Notes: generated by a model not told the origin, from the sequence alone. A stretch of DNA of 64,000 nt from Serripes groenlandicus (GCA_031761405.1 JASEVX010000007.1:60295421-60359420); one strand, 5' to 3'. Shown: positions 11,269 through 22,462, counted from the first letter of the stretch. Numbers and translations are program-made.

Positions 11269-14200
11269 GTACCAATGATTTTAGTGGGGAACAAATGTGA
11301 CCTTGAAGATGAAAGGGTTGTAGGTAAAGATCAAGGTCAGAGTCTGGCGACCCAATGGAGTAGTTCCTTCCTTGAGACATCTGCGAAGGCTAAGATTAAT
11401 GTTAATGAGGTAAGACATTTCGAAATTACCCATTCTAAGGAAAATAAATGATGGGTCTTTCTATGATGAAAGAAATGAGCTGTCTACATACCAACACCGT
11501 TTTGTCGATCAGCTATTAACCCTTTCTCACATGCAGACAATAAATTTCTTCTTTTTACCACAGTGTTTTTAACTCTCTTGAATAAATATACTGTCTTTTA
11601 AGGAAATTTTTTAACCTGATGTTTGCAAAGTCGTCTGCTGCAGATTTTTTGTATATATGGAACAAGGTTAATGATGTTGCCAGTTGGAGAATAGAGAAAT
11701 TTGTTTTTACATTCCTTTGCTAATTGTTACCCACCCAGGTTTTGGGATGGACTTTAGCCAATTTCCATATATAACAAAGTGCCCTTGGGCATTTCCTAGC
11801 CTAGTAATGGTTTGTTAACCCAGAGATCATGAATAAGTGAACTGTCACCATCATGATATAATTGGAATAGTGTTTAAAACAGCGTAAAACCCCAATCAAA
11901 ACCCCACAAAAGAAACGCATAACACTTCAGCTGATGAGATAAAAATGATTGCCATACTTTGTAACGCTTTATCACATATCACAAATCTTCAGCAGACAAC
12001 TTGAAAACATTTTGTCAAATATGGAATCTCTAAATATAAAAGAACAATTATTGAATAAAGTTGAAAGCATTGTGGCAATTTCTTCTTTAGCTTAAATGTT
12101 TTTAAATGTCGTCTTCTGCAGATGGATTAAAATGGGTCTGTAAGTGGGAAAGAGTAAAGGAATGATTGTGGTTGCATCTGCAGGAGACAATTTGCCACAC
12201 GGTTTTCAACTTTATTCAGCCGAGTCCCGGTAGCTCGGTCGGTAGCGACGTGGGCTGTCAATCCAGGGGTTGTGAGTTCGAATCCTGGCTCGGCCAATTT
12301 TCTTTCCGAGGATTGACAAAAGTCAATGCGACATGCGTCATTCGTCTTCCACCAACTGGCTAAGTCTATGTGGAAAAGCAGCCAGTTGCTTGGGAAGATT
12401 GTTATGTGAAGTACTGGTGTGAGAAAACCAGGAAATGCATGAGTAGGTGAATTGGCCGCCGTGATTTAACTGAGAAATTGTTAAAAAACGGTGTTAAACC
12501 CCAAACAATCAATCAATCAATTCTTTCCGAGGATTGACAAAAGTCAATGCAATATGCGTCATTCGTCTTTCACCAATGGGCTAAGTCTATGTTGAAAAGA
12601 AGCCAGTTGCTTGGGAAGATTGTTTTGTGGAGTACTGGTGTGAGAAAACCAGGAAATGCATGAGTAGGTGAACTGGCCACCGTGATATAACTGAGAAATT
12701 GTTTAAAACGGCGTTAAATCCCAATCAATCAATCAACTGTATTCAATAATTGTACTGTCATTGAAAGAAATTGTCTAATATCTTTGGCTTGATGTTTTCA
12801 AAGACATCTGCTAAAGAATTCAGAGCTAGATAAGGGGCATGTTCTAAAATCCTTATTTTATGTTTAACCCATTCCCTCATACAGACTCTTTCTGACGCCT
12901 CTGCAGCAGACAGCTTTTTGAAAACATAGTGACAAATGAAGAAATTGCTCAAAACGAGCAATTTCTCCTTTTGCCACAATGTTTTCCACTTTAACCCTTT
13001 CCCTCATATAAACGCTTTCGGACGCCTCTGCAGCAGACGGCTTTTTGAAAACATAGTGACAAAAGAAGAAATTGCACAAAACATGCAATTTCTCCTTTTG
13101 CCACACTGTTTTCCACTTTTAGTCATAGGTTATCCATTCAATTATGGAGATTTTCTATGTTTTGACAAAATACGTTCAAAGTCGTCTGCTGCAGAATTGT
13201 CGTATGAGGGAAAGGGTTAAGTCATAGGTTATCCATTCAATTAAAGAGATTTTCTATTTTTTGACAAAATATGTTTAAAGTTGTCTGCTGCAGAATTGTT
13301 GTATGAGGGAAATGGTTAAACCCTATGTTGTGGGTCTCAGTGAGATGATTCTTTTGAGTAACCACATCATAGGATTTGGTAGAGTAATAAGAGAAATATT
13401 GTGGGGAAACGACCTATTCACTCCCTTTTATCTAGTCCTCTGGAAGATTTGTGGTATGTGAAAAAGTGTTTTAACCCTTTCCCTCATACGACAATTCTGC
13501 AGCAGACGACTTTGAACATATTTTGTCAAAAAATGGAATATCTCTACAATTGAATGGATAACCTATGACTAAAAGTGGAAAACAGTGTGGCAAAAGGAGA
13601 AATTGCACGTTTTGTGCAATTTCTTCTTTTGTCACTATGTTTTCAAAAAGGCGTCAGAAAGCGTCTTTATGAGGGAAAGGGTTAAAGTATGGTTACTATT
13701 TATATCTCGTCAACTGAAGTGTTAACATGGTATCTATCATCTTTGAGAGAAAGAGACTAGGGGTCTACTGCTGGATTGGTCATACCAACAACTAGAAAAT
13801 GGTGATTTAAGTCGCAATAGCTTAGTCTATATAACATACGAGTAATCAATCATGTTGTCCCAGGTTAGAAACCGGCTTGGTCATTAATGTTTTCATATGT
13901 CATTTTGACAAACATCACTTGTCAACCAGCAGTAGGCTAAATAGTGCATAATTATGAGGAGGTTGCCAAAGAGCTCAAGATAAGGAGGGGTATACACCTT
14001 TTCCCCCCACAAAAACTCTTTATAATCCAACCAAAACCTATGATGTTGGTACTCAAAAGACTGCTCTAATTGAGACAAATCTTTTGAGTACGTACTGGTA
14101 CAACATAGTGTTAGAGGGCTGTATAAGTATTTTTGAAAATTCAAAATGTTCCTTATCTAGATCTCTGTTGCTTGTTGCTTGCTAACAGAGTTATGTGAAT

Positions 14201-14825
14201 GTTTGGGAGTTTCCATGTTGATGACTTGCTGTCTTTTATGTCATCTGCTGCAGATTTGTAGTCTCATCTTATCGCATTTGCAGCAGACAACTTTTGAAAA
14301 CATTGTGGCAAAAGAAGAAATTGTTCATGATGAGCAACTTCTTCGACCACAATATTTTCAACTCTTTGATCATTCTCATGTTTATTATAAAGATTTTCAT
14401 TAATTTTTGCAACATGTTTTTAAAGTCATCTGCTGCAGATTTGTTGTAAGTTGGAAAGGGTAAAAGCTTGTTTAACCCTTTCCCTCATATAGACAATGCT
14501 TTCTGACGCCTCTGCAGCAGACGGCTTTTTGAAAACATAGTAACAAAACGTGCAATTTCTCCTTTTGCCACAATGTTTTCCACTTTTTGTCATAGGTTAT
14601 CCTTTCAATTATTGAGATTTTCTATGTTTTGACAAAATACGCTCAAAGTCGTCTGCTGCAGAATTGTCGTATGAGGGAAAGGGTTAAACTCAACTAACAC
14701 GGACACTGATTGTTTTATTTCAGATTTTCAATGACCTGGTACGTATGATAAACAAGAAAGAACCAGGCAATAAGAAAAAGCAGGGTGGATCAGGCTCTTC
14801 AGGATGCTGCTGTGTAATGCTGTAA
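11269..14825 (+). CDS. Rap1: Rap1-like small GTPase, last two coding exons, set A (CVML end)
   Basis: Two exons, 11269-11409 and 14724-14825, encode the C-terminal half of a Ras-superfamily GTPase. The first (47 codons, phase 0, acceptor CACAG, donor GTAAGA) starts [20 protein letters not shown], which is the Rap1 signature, with the G4 motif NKCD and the G5 motif ETSAK. The second (33 codons plus TAA, acceptor TTTCAG) starts [10 protein letters not shown] and ends in CCCVML. CVML is a CaaX box expected to be geranylgeranylated, and the two cysteines before it could be palmitoylated. Rap1 proteins cycle between GDP and GTP on membranes and control integrin adhesion and cell junctions. The P-loop, switch I and switch II exons are not in the window and should lie to the left. 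The 3.3-kb intron holds SINEs and nested MITEs. A Rap2 identity is unlikely because the [13 protein letters not shown] stretch is Rap1-type. Confidence 0.88.
11775..11915 (+). mobile_element. SINE 3' fragment
   Basis: It shares AGTGCCCTTGGGC, CCTAGCCTAGTAATGGTTTG and AGATCATGAATAAGTGAAC with the 5325 and 21804 SINEs, ending in GCGTAAAACCCCAATC. It lies in the Rap1 set A intron. Confidence 0.65.
12219..12735 (+). mobile_element. tRNA-derived SINE with a tandemly repeated 3' half, inside a MITE
   Basis: The head at 12219-12294 folds like a tRNA: GCCGAGT pairs with GCTCGGC, and GAGTTCGAATCC forms the T arm. The body and tail run to AATCAATCAATCAA at 12520. The body part (TTTCCGAGGATTGACAAAAG onward) then repeats to 12735, again with an AATC tail. 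Older MITE sequence continues on both sides (CAACTTTATTCA | CTGTATTCAATAATTG). An intact tRNA gene is rejected because the anticodon arm does not pair. Confidence 0.8.
12864..13319 (-). mobile_element. TTAA MITE split by a nested copy
   Basis: The host element runs 12864-12990 and resumes 13221-13319. The junctions read CCACTTTAA before the insert and TTAAGTCATAGG after it, and other copies (near 18750 and 31565) read CCACTTTAAGTCA without an insert. The inserted copy is annotated separately. This is direct evidence of TTAA duplication on insertion. Confidence 0.85.
12991..13220 (-). mobile_element. TTAA MITE nested inside another copy
   Basis: A 230-bp reverse copy, TTAACCCTTTCCCTCATATA to GTATGAGGGAAAGGGTTAA, inserted at the internal TTAA of the 12864-13319 element. 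Confidence 0.87.
13471..13685 (+). mobile_element. TTAA MITE, forward, 15-bp internal deletion
   Basis: TTAACCCTTTCCCTCATACG to GAGGGAAAGGGTTAA. The segment CTGTCTGCTGCAG near the right end is missing. Confidence 0.82.
13968..14167. mobile_element. Second palindromic MITE family, third copy (with fragments nearby)
   Basis: AGAGCTCAAGATAAGG to CCTTATCTAGATCTCT, with the inner GTACTCAAAAGA/TCTTTTGAGTAC pair. Fragments of the same family lie at 12820-12862, 13318-13445, 15172-15215 and 44515-44541. Confidence 0.7.
14472..14687 (-). mobile_element. TTAA MITE, reverse, 37 bp before a Rap1 splice acceptor
   Basis: TTAACCCTTTCCCTCATATA to GGGAAAGGGTTAA, with a small deletion in the centre. Its right end leaves only about 36 bp of intron, including a CTAAC branch-like motif, before the exon at 14724. 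Confidence 0.82.
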
Positions 14826-14999
14826 CTCTGGCTTAAAGGTATAAATACCTAGATATCTGGCCTTGACCTTTAAACGTTTTGAAGAGAAATTTATGTCTGG
14901 GTCATATTTACTATTTTTGTATGACTTAGATGGTATACCAGAAGAATTACACTCATACATTTTTGCACGGATTGTGTGGTGTAGCAAATAAGGTCACTG

Positions 15000-15410
15000 T
15001 GACCTTGACCTTCCCACCATTAAAATGACTTTTATTTAGATATTGAAGGTTGTGGAAGACTAATTTTAGAGAAGAGTAAAAAAGTAAAACATAAAATTAA
15101 TAATATATACTACTTTTCAGACTTCACTGGTTTTTATTGACCTCTAGAAAAAGCGGTTATCATTATTTGACCTCAAATCCTATGTTCTGGGTACTAAAAA
15201 GAATTATATAAGTGAGAAACATCATTTGGCTTATCCCTTTCCCCCTGCATTATTTTGACGCATCTGCTACTGACAACTTTTGAAAACTTTGTGGCAAAGA
15301 ATTATGCCACAATGATTTCAACTTGATTCAATAATATAGCTTTCATCTATAGAGATGTTTAATGTTTTATGAGATATTCTCAAAGTTGACTGCGGCAGAG
15401 AAATTTCTCC
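15000..15410. other. DNA after Rap1 set A
   Basis: The presumed 3' UTR of set A begins at 14826. A second-MITE fragment lies near 15180 and an old TTAA MITE at 15235-15400. No polyadenylation site could be fixed. Confidence 0.45.
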
Positions 15411-15413
15411 TAT

Positions 15414-16030
15414 TTAGCTCTACTGGCTTCGGTTGTGCGTTCGTCCGTTAACTTTTTGCTTCAAACGACTTCTCCTCCCTAACCACTTGGCCAATTCGAA
15501 TGAAACTTCATAGGAAGCATCCTCTCAATGTCCTCTCCTAAGTTCCTTCACTTTTTTTTAATCCATGCAAAAGTGTCAGACCGATTTTCAAATAATTTTG
15601 TAGAAATGTTCCTTGGGTGACCTATCAGATTCCTCCAAACCAAGTTGATTGGTCAAAAAGCATGGCCGTCAGGGGGCAGGGCTATTTTGCCTTATATGGC
15701 TATAGTGAAAAATTAAAAAATCTTCTTATCCAAAAGTGTTCAGCCGAATTTCAAATTTGTTGTAGAAATGTTCCTTGGGTGACCCTCTATCAGATTCCTT
15801 CAAGTCATGTTGATTGGTCGAAAAACATGGTCGCCAAAGGGCGGGGCTATTTTGCCTTATATGACCATATTGAAAACTTAAAAAATCTTCTTCTCCGAAA
15901 GTGTTGAGCAGATTTTCAAATAATTTTGTAGAAATGTTCCTTGGGTGACCCTCTATCAGATTCCTTCAAGCCATGTTGATTGGTAAAAAAACATGGCCGC
16001 CAGAGGACGGGGCTATCTTGCCTTATATGG
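15414..16030 (+). repeat. Large element with 160-bp direct repeats, truncated
   Basis: It starts TAGCTCTACTGGCTTCGG. It then holds about three units containing TTGTAGAAATGTTCCTTGGG, GATTCCTTCAAGCCATGTTG and GGGGCTATTTTGCCTTATAT, spaced about 160-164 bp apart. No right terminus is seen before a MITE fragment. Confidence 0.75.
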
Positions 16031-16385
16031 CTGTTTGGAGACACTTTCCGGCGTCTTGCAGAAGACAACTTGTGAAAACAGTGTGACTAAAGGTTAACTT
16101 GTACAAACGGAGCAATTTCTTCTTTTGTCAGAATCTTTTCAAATATATTCAATAATTTAACCTCCATTTAGAGATTTTCCAAATTTGTGCCTAGATGTTT
16201 TCAAAATAATGCGTGGCAAATTACCTGTATGTAGGAAAGGGAGGTTTAAGGAATGCTTTCATTAACAGATGTTTCTATTTGAATTTATTTCAGAACAAAG
16301 ACTTTCTATCACGAAGAAGGACCTGCATGTTATTATTATGTTTTCATCAAAAACAGTGCAGCAAAAAACAGCCTGTCTATCATAT

Positions 16386-16424
16386 TTATATACATACACA
16401 CACATATATGTGTGTGTGTGTGTA
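16386..16424. repeat. CA/TG microsatellite, palindromic
   Basis: ATACATACACACACATATAT is followed at once by GTGTGTGTGTGTG, so the repeat can fold on itself. Confidence 0.85.
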
Positions 16425-16539
16425 AATGAATGCAGACATTTCACTATGATGCATTCCAGTCATCAGGATCATTCTGGCTTAACCCATGCCTAATATGGTG
16501 GCTTCAGCTGCATTGGATTTACTTGCACCTCGATGCAGA

Positions 16540-17300
16540 CGACTTTCGGATGTCTCAACAGCAGATGACTTTTGAAATATAACGGGGAAAAAATGAGAAG
16601 TTGAAACGAAAGCATCAAAAGTTATCTGTATTAAGGAAAGGTTATTTGAGTAACTTGCTGACTTTTTTTTTTTTTTTTTTAATAAAACAATGGAAATGGG
16701 TTTGCATACTCTGATGGATGAAACATTGTATCATTGAATGGGTGACTGAATCTGTATGAGTGTTTGTTAGCCCTTTTCCACATACGACAATTTTGCAGCA
16801 GACGACTTTGAAAACATATTGGCAAAAAAAACCGTATTTATCTCCTTAAATGAGAGTTTAATCATTAATTAGAGTTAAAAAAAACATTGTGGCAAAAGGG
16901 GAAATTGCTCATGATGTGCAATTTCTCCTTTTGGCACAATGTTTTTAAAAATTTGTCTGCTCCAAATGCGTTGGAATGGGTCTGAAACAGGGAAAGGGTT
17001 TAATCGTTTCCTCTGTGTCTCATTCATTTATCTTTTCACTCTGTTTTAAACTGTTCACCTGGTGTGGTATTTTGACCCTCCTTTTCCCACATACATCAAT
17101 TTAGCAGCAGACAACATTGTCTAAAGACATCTAGACAAACATATGGAACACTAAAAATCAACAAATGAATATTGTATAGAGTTGTGTAGATAACATTGTT
17201 GCTCGTGAACAGTTTCTACTTTTGCAACAATGTTTTTAAAAATGTGTCTGCTGCAGAGGTGCCTAAAGGGCCTGTATGTTTGAAATGGAAAGGATATGTT
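16540..17300. other. Decayed TTAA MITEs between the Rap1 exon sets
   Basis: Copies at about 16767-17003 (TTAGCCCTTTTCCACATACG to GGGAAAGGGTTTAA) and 17085-17285, both strongly diverged. A poly-T run lies at 16664. Confidence 0.55.
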
Positions 17301-17544
17301 TGTTTTACATATGTGAAAAAAAATGTTATGCCAGAAACATTTTAATTTTCTTTCTTGATGCCGAGTTTGCATCATTGAGGAGAGGGAAGCAATTGCTCAC
17401 ATCTAGTGTTTATATTATTTAAGATCGCCATGGGAACATTTTTTAATCATTTGCAATAGTTTCTCTTGTCGTCCTTGGCATTAAGCCCCAACCTTATTTG
17501 TAATGTGGTTTGTACCCTTGTTTCACAATGTTTCAAAACTCGTC

Positions 17545-17764
17545 TTAACCCTTTCGCTCATACGACAATTCTGCAGCAGACGACTTTTTTTGTCAAAAAT
17601 AGAAAATCTCTATAATTGAATGGATAATCTATGACTAAAAGTGGAAAACATGTGTCAAAAGGAGAAATTGCTCGTTTTGAGCAATTTCTTCTTTTGTCAC
17701 TATGTTTTCAAAAAGCCATCCTCTGCAGAAGAGTCAGAAAGCATCTTTATGAGGGAATGGGTTA
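17545..17764 (+). mobile_element. TTAA MITE, forward
   Basis: TTAACCCTTTCGCTCATACG to GAGGGAATGGGTTA, with central hairpin AAATTGCTCG/GAGCAATTTC. Confidence 0.78.
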
Positions 17765-18318
17765 GGCATCAAATATCTGCTGTATCAAGGAAATAGAACT
17801 TCTAGGGATCTTAATTTGTATTATTATAAAATTGCCTTTTGAGTGCTTCAACCCTTTATCACATGCAAACAATCTGCAGCAGACAACTTGGAAAAACATA
17901 TAGGGAAAACATGAAAATTATCTATAAATTAAAGTATAATTTTTGAATTTGAGCTGAAAATATTGTGACAAAAGGAGAAACTGTTCATTATGAGCAAATT
18001 TCTCTTTGCCAAAATGTTTTCAAAGGTTGCATGCTGCAGATGAGACAAACAAGGAAAGGGACCAGAAGCGTTAATAGTTTTAATTCATGCTTTCTTAATT
18101 ATCAATAATAATTTATATGCTTTTTATAGCTACTCATCGTATGAAATAAAGAAAGGCCTACCAACATTAATGTTTTATTTGTATTGTAGTTCTTGGGATT
18201 GAGGAAAAACAAATTCATTTTCTACAATTATTCAAAAAATATCTACAGCTGATGGATATTAGTTTTCTAATACAGGGAAAGATTTATCTCAGTGAAGTGA
18301 TAATGAGGAAATGAACAT

Positions 18319-18544
18319 TTTAACCCTTTCCCTCATACGACAATTCTGCAGCAGACGACTTTGAACATATTCTGTCAAATATTGGAAAATCTCTATAATT
18401 TAATGACTAAAAGTGGAAAACATTGTGACAAAAGGAGAAATTGCACGTTTTGTGCAATGTCTTCTTTTGTTACTATGTTTTCAAAAAGCTGTCTGCTGCG
18501 GAGGCGTCAGAAAGCGTCTATATGACTATGAGGAAATGGGTTTA
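18319..18544 (+). mobile_element. TTAA MITE, forward
   Basis: TTAACCCTTTCCCTCATACG at the left. The right end has drifted to GAGGAAATGGGTTTA. It carries a local TATGAC duplication before the right end. Confidence 0.78.
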
Positions 18545-18628
18545 GAATCTACTTTAAAACCCTTTCCCAAATCCGCAGCAGACTTCTGTTGAAAGTGTTT
18601 AGTTAAAACTGTGAATGCTCTCTATTAA

Positions 18629-18858
18629 TTGATCCTTTCCCTCATATAGACGCTTTTTGACGCCTCTGCAGCAGACGGCTTTTTGAAAACATAGTGACAA
18701 ATGAAGAAATTGCACAAAACGTGCAATTTCTCCTTTTGACACAATGTTTTCCACTTTAAGTCATAGGTTATCCCTTCAATTATAGAGATTTTCTATTTTT
18801 TGACAAAATATGTTCAAAGTCGTCTGCTGCAGAATTGTCGTATGAGGAAAAGGGTTAA
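18629..18858 (-). mobile_element. TTAA MITE, reverse
   Basis: The left end has drifted to TTGATCCTTTCCC; the right end is GAGGAAAAGGGTTAA. It keeps the internal CCACTTTAAGTCA that other copies use as an insertion target. Confidence 0.78.
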
Positions 18859-18986
18859 AAAATTAATGAAAGATCAATTATTGAATAAAGTTGAAAACAC
18901 GGAAAAAGGAAAAATTTCTCATTATAATGTTTTCAAAAGTTGTCTGCTGTTGACCCAGTTTGAAATTTTAATATTCATCTGCTTTG

Positions 18987-19198
18987 TTAACCCTTTCCCT
19001 CATACAACAATTCCGCAGCAGATGACTTTGAATATATTTTGTCAAAAAACAGAAAATCTCTATAATTAAATGGATAACCTATAACTAAAAGTAGAAACAT
19101 TGTAGCCAAAGGAGAAATTGCTTCTTTTGTCACTATGTTTTCAAAAAGCTGTCTGCTGCAGAGGCCTCAGGAAGCATCTACATGAGGGAAAGGGTTAA
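18987..19198 (+). mobile_element. TTAA MITE, forward
   Basis: TTAACCCTTTCCCTCATACA to CATGAGGGAAAGGGTTAA. Half of the central hairpin is deleted. Confidence 0.78.
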
Positions 19199-19344
19199 TT
19201 AATATTTGAGCAGTGCTCTGTAAAAACCATCCATAAGACATTTTTGACCAATGAAGATCATCCAAATCGGCCAGCTGTTTGTGGCACTACACTATTCACC
19301 AATTAGCCATAGAACTTCTATGATGGAAGCATTCAAAAATTCCG

Positions 19345-19532
19345 TTAACCCCTTTCCCAAATTTAGACGCTTTCTAACACTTCTGCAGCATACGACATTT
19401 GAAAACATTGTGATGAGAGAGGAGAATTGCTCATTATGACTGAACAATTTCTGCCTAGAGTATTTTTCAATCTTTACCTTGATGTTTTCAAAGTCGTCTG
19501 CTGAAGATTTGTTGTATGTGGGCAAGGTTTAA
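19345..19532 (-). mobile_element. TTAA MITE, older subfamily, reverse
   Basis: TTAACCCCTTTCCCAAATTTAGACGC to GTGGGCAAGGTTTAA, diverged and shortened. Confidence 0.65.
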
Positions 19533-19551
19533 GCAGTATCTATTTGAAACC

Positions 19552-19983
19552 TTAACCCTTTCCCCCATACGAGCATTCTGCAGTAGACTACTTTGAACAT
19601 ATCTTGTTAAAAGCCAGAAAATCTCTATAATTGAAGGGATAACCTCTGACTAAAAGTGTTAAACATTGTGGCAAAAGGAGAAATTGCTCGTTTTGAGTAA
19701 TTTCTTTTGTCACTATGTTTTCAAAAAGCCGTCTGCTGAAGAGGCATCAGAAAGTGACTATATGAGGGAAAGGGTTAACCCTTTCCCACATACAATAAAT
19801 CTGCAGCAGACGACTTCGAAATTATCAATTCCAAACTATAGAAAATCTCTATAAAAGATAGTATGATTTATGAAAAGAGTTGAAATCATTTTGGCAAACG
19901 GAGAAATTGCTCATTGTGAGCAATTGCTCCTTTTGCCTCAATGATTTCAAAAGTCGTCTGCTGCAGCGATGGAAAAGGGTTAA
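19552..19983 (+). mobile_element. Two TTAA MITEs end to end, sharing one TTAA
   Basis: A young forward copy (19552-19778) ends GAGGGAAAGGGTTAA. The same TTAA starts an older-subfamily copy (19775-19983) that begins CCCTTTCCCACATAC and ends GGAAAAGGGTTAA. Confidence 0.8.
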
Positions 19984-19984
19984 G

Positions 19985-21180
19985 GTTTGAATTTCGCAGA
20001 GTACAACACATTTGAAAATAAAATTGAAATTAGGACTAAGAGAAAGCAATGTATAAAAACAAGTAGATTGACTCGCGAGGATAACTTCTCGACCGTCCGT
20101 CTGACTGTCACATTTTCATAAAGCTACTTGTTGTCAGGCGACTCATGTGTTTCTTTAATCACTCTTGTGTAATGCTAAATGGTTTTGTAATGAATGATAT
20201 CTGCTAACTGATGGACATTTTCTTAATTTCAATTATGTATGTATGTATGCATGTGCAATATATATTATACCAGTCGTATTAATTTGGCGACTATATTTAC
20301 CTGATCATATTTTTTTTTAAAGATCTACGAAAACATAGTAGCTTTTCAAAAATGAATTTTTTTTTTTTGATATGAGTTGAAAACATTGTGGGATAAAGAG
20401 ATATAAACACATTATTTTCCATATATTATAAGACATTGTATTCAGTTTTTAAATGTAAGCATTTTTTTTTTTTATGTTTTAATTATATAAAGCTTGCGTG
20501 CATGATTGTTCGAGCCTTGCCACATGAAAACAGACCTTAAGTACTTTGCAAGCAACGTATACCCAGATCAGCATATACCTTGGTGCAGTCTGTTTACCAA
20601 TCTTTCAATTGTCGCAAATAAATAATCAGAAAACGGAATATGACCAAAGTGATTGACTGCACTAGTATGTACAAACATGTGCAAACCTCCAAGGGGGTAT
20701 TCATGTGGCACATCTCATGTAGTATTATCTTATTCTTTTGTACATAAATCCAAACAGATCTGTATACTGTAATGCAATAAAAAGCTCAAAAATTACTCCC
20801 TTACACTTATCTTTCACTTCCCCAGTATCCTTGTTTACCAATTTTTTTTTTTATCCCAACAAGTGGCTCAACGTTAGAGCGCAGGTTTGTAATCCAAAGG
20901 TTTTGGGTTTAAATCTATGAGATTCTTTTTACCGTTTATCCTCCTACACAGCTGCAGCAGGTACAAAACTATAAAACTGTGCTCTGTACTCGGGGATCAA
21001 CTCTTATGTTCTGGTTGAGAATTCTGATTGATTTTGATGCATCTGCAGCAGACGACTTTTGAAAACATTTTGTGGCTAATAAAGAATGTTCAAAACATGT
21101 CTCCTTTTGCATCAATTTTATCAACTTTATAAACTGTTACTTAGTTGATGAAGGCCATAAACGTTGGATTCCTTGGATTG
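19985..21180. other. AT-rich stretch with no gene seen
   Basis: Short MITE fragments occur near 20375 and 21035-21120. The rest is AT-rich with homopolymer runs. I looked for GTPase N-terminal exon motifs here and found none. Confidence 0.45.
20860..20925 (+). other. tRNA-like remnant
   Basis: GTGGCTCAACGTTAGAGCGC resembles an A box and GGTTTAAATC a decayed B box. There is no closed acceptor stem. Confidence 0.3.
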
Positions 21181-21186
21181 TCTCAA

Positions 21187-21419
21187 TTAACCCTTACCCT
21201 CATATAGACGCTTTCTGACGCCTCTGCAGCAGACGGCTTTTTGAAAACATAGTGACAAAAGAAGAGATTGCTCAAAACGATCAATTTCTCCTTTTGCCAC
21301 AATGTTTTCCACTTTTAGTCATAGGTTATCCATTCAAATTCAATTATAGAGATTTTCTATTTTTGACAATATGTTCAAAGTCATCTGCTGCAGAATTGTC
21401 GTATGAGGTAAAGGGTTAA
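21187..21419 (-). mobile_element. TTAA MITE, reverse
   Basis: TTAACCCTTACCCTCATATA to TATGAGGTAAAGGGTTAA, with a small AATTC duplication in the middle. Confidence 0.8.
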
Positions 21420-21803
21420 TTGGTTGTAAGCAAACATGAATTCTCTAATAATTATAAGTTCATAACTAAATTCTACTTTATTGATAACCTCTTACAAAAT
21501 TGTAATACTAAACAACATTGACCGTTTTTTAACCGTATTTCAATGAGTGTTCACATGACTTCCATTTTCTGGTTTTCTGGCTTTATCATAGCACCCCTGT
21601 GCTTCATGCAACATTCTTCAATGGAAACTGACTTCACTCCCTCATATATATAGTCTAATTAGCCCATATTTGGAAGAAGACGATTGCAATGATTTTTGTC
21701 AATGATTGGAATAAATAAATGATTGGTCAAGCAAAGGATTCAAACTCCGGATCCATGGATTGATAGCCCTCGTCGTTACTTAGCTATTGTTATTACATTA
21801 ACA

Positions 21804-21962
21804 GGAATCCGCTGTGGTTGAGTGGTTAGCTTCGGGGATTTCGAGACCGGGTGTTCTAGCCTAGTACTGGTTTGTTTACCCAGGGATCATGAATAAGTGA
21901 ACTGTTGCCGTGATATAACTGAAATAATGTTGAAAGCGGCATAAAACCCCAATAAATAAATA
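21804..21962 (+). mobile_element. tRNA-derived SINE, internally deleted
   Basis: It has the same GGAATCCGCTGTGGTTGAGTG head as the 5325 SINE. A deletion then removes the B box. The 3' module GCCGTGATATAACTGAAATA and an AATAAATAAATA tail follow. Confidence 0.78.
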
Positions 21963-21967
21963 TTACA

Positions 21968-22197
21968 TTAACCCTTTCCCTCATATAGACGCTTTCTGAT
22001 GCCTCTGCAGCAGACGTCTTTTTGAAAACATAGTGACAAAAGACGAAATTGCTCAAAACGAGCAATTTCTCCTTTTGCCACAATGTCTTCCATTTTTGGT
22101 TATAGGTTCTCCATTCAATTATAGAGAATTTCTATTTTTTGACAAAATATGTTCAAAGTCTTCTGCTGCAGAATTGTCGTAGGAGGGAAAGGGTTAA
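21968..22197 (-). mobile_element. TTAA MITE, reverse, next to a SINE
   Basis: TTAACCCTTTCCCTCATATA to GGAGGGAAAGGGTTAA. It starts a few bases after the A-rich tail of the SINE at 21804-21962. Confidence 0.8.
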
Positions 22198-22230
22198 CAA
22201 CATTCTTGGCAATAGTAATTCTACTCACTC

Positions 22231-22460
22231 AGACTGCCTTGGTGGTGTAGTGGTAGAGTGCCCGCCTTGGGTGTTGGAGATTATGGGTTATATCCGGTTG
22301 GGTCATACAAAATACTTTAAAAATGGTATTAAAGGCTGCCCTCCTTGGGATTTGGGGTTTTGGTGTTAGCATAACGACTGACTGGCCGGTGTCGGGATAA
22401 ATCAACCAGTAGTTCTAGTAACTTGCTAAGGAATCGCCGTGATATAACTGAAAAATTGTT
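22231..22460 (+). mobile_element. tRNA-derived SINE with a different head
   Basis: The head GGTGGTGTAGTGGTAGAGTG is an A box of Gly-like type. The body GGCTGCCCTCCTTGG and the module GCCGTGATATAACTGAAAA follow. It ends against a MITE fragment. Confidence 0.72.
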
Positions 22461-22462
22461 AT

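Noticed and set aside
12219..12294. A tRNA gene
   Set aside because: The acceptor and T arms pair, but the anticodon arm does not, and a SINE body with an AATC tail follows directly.
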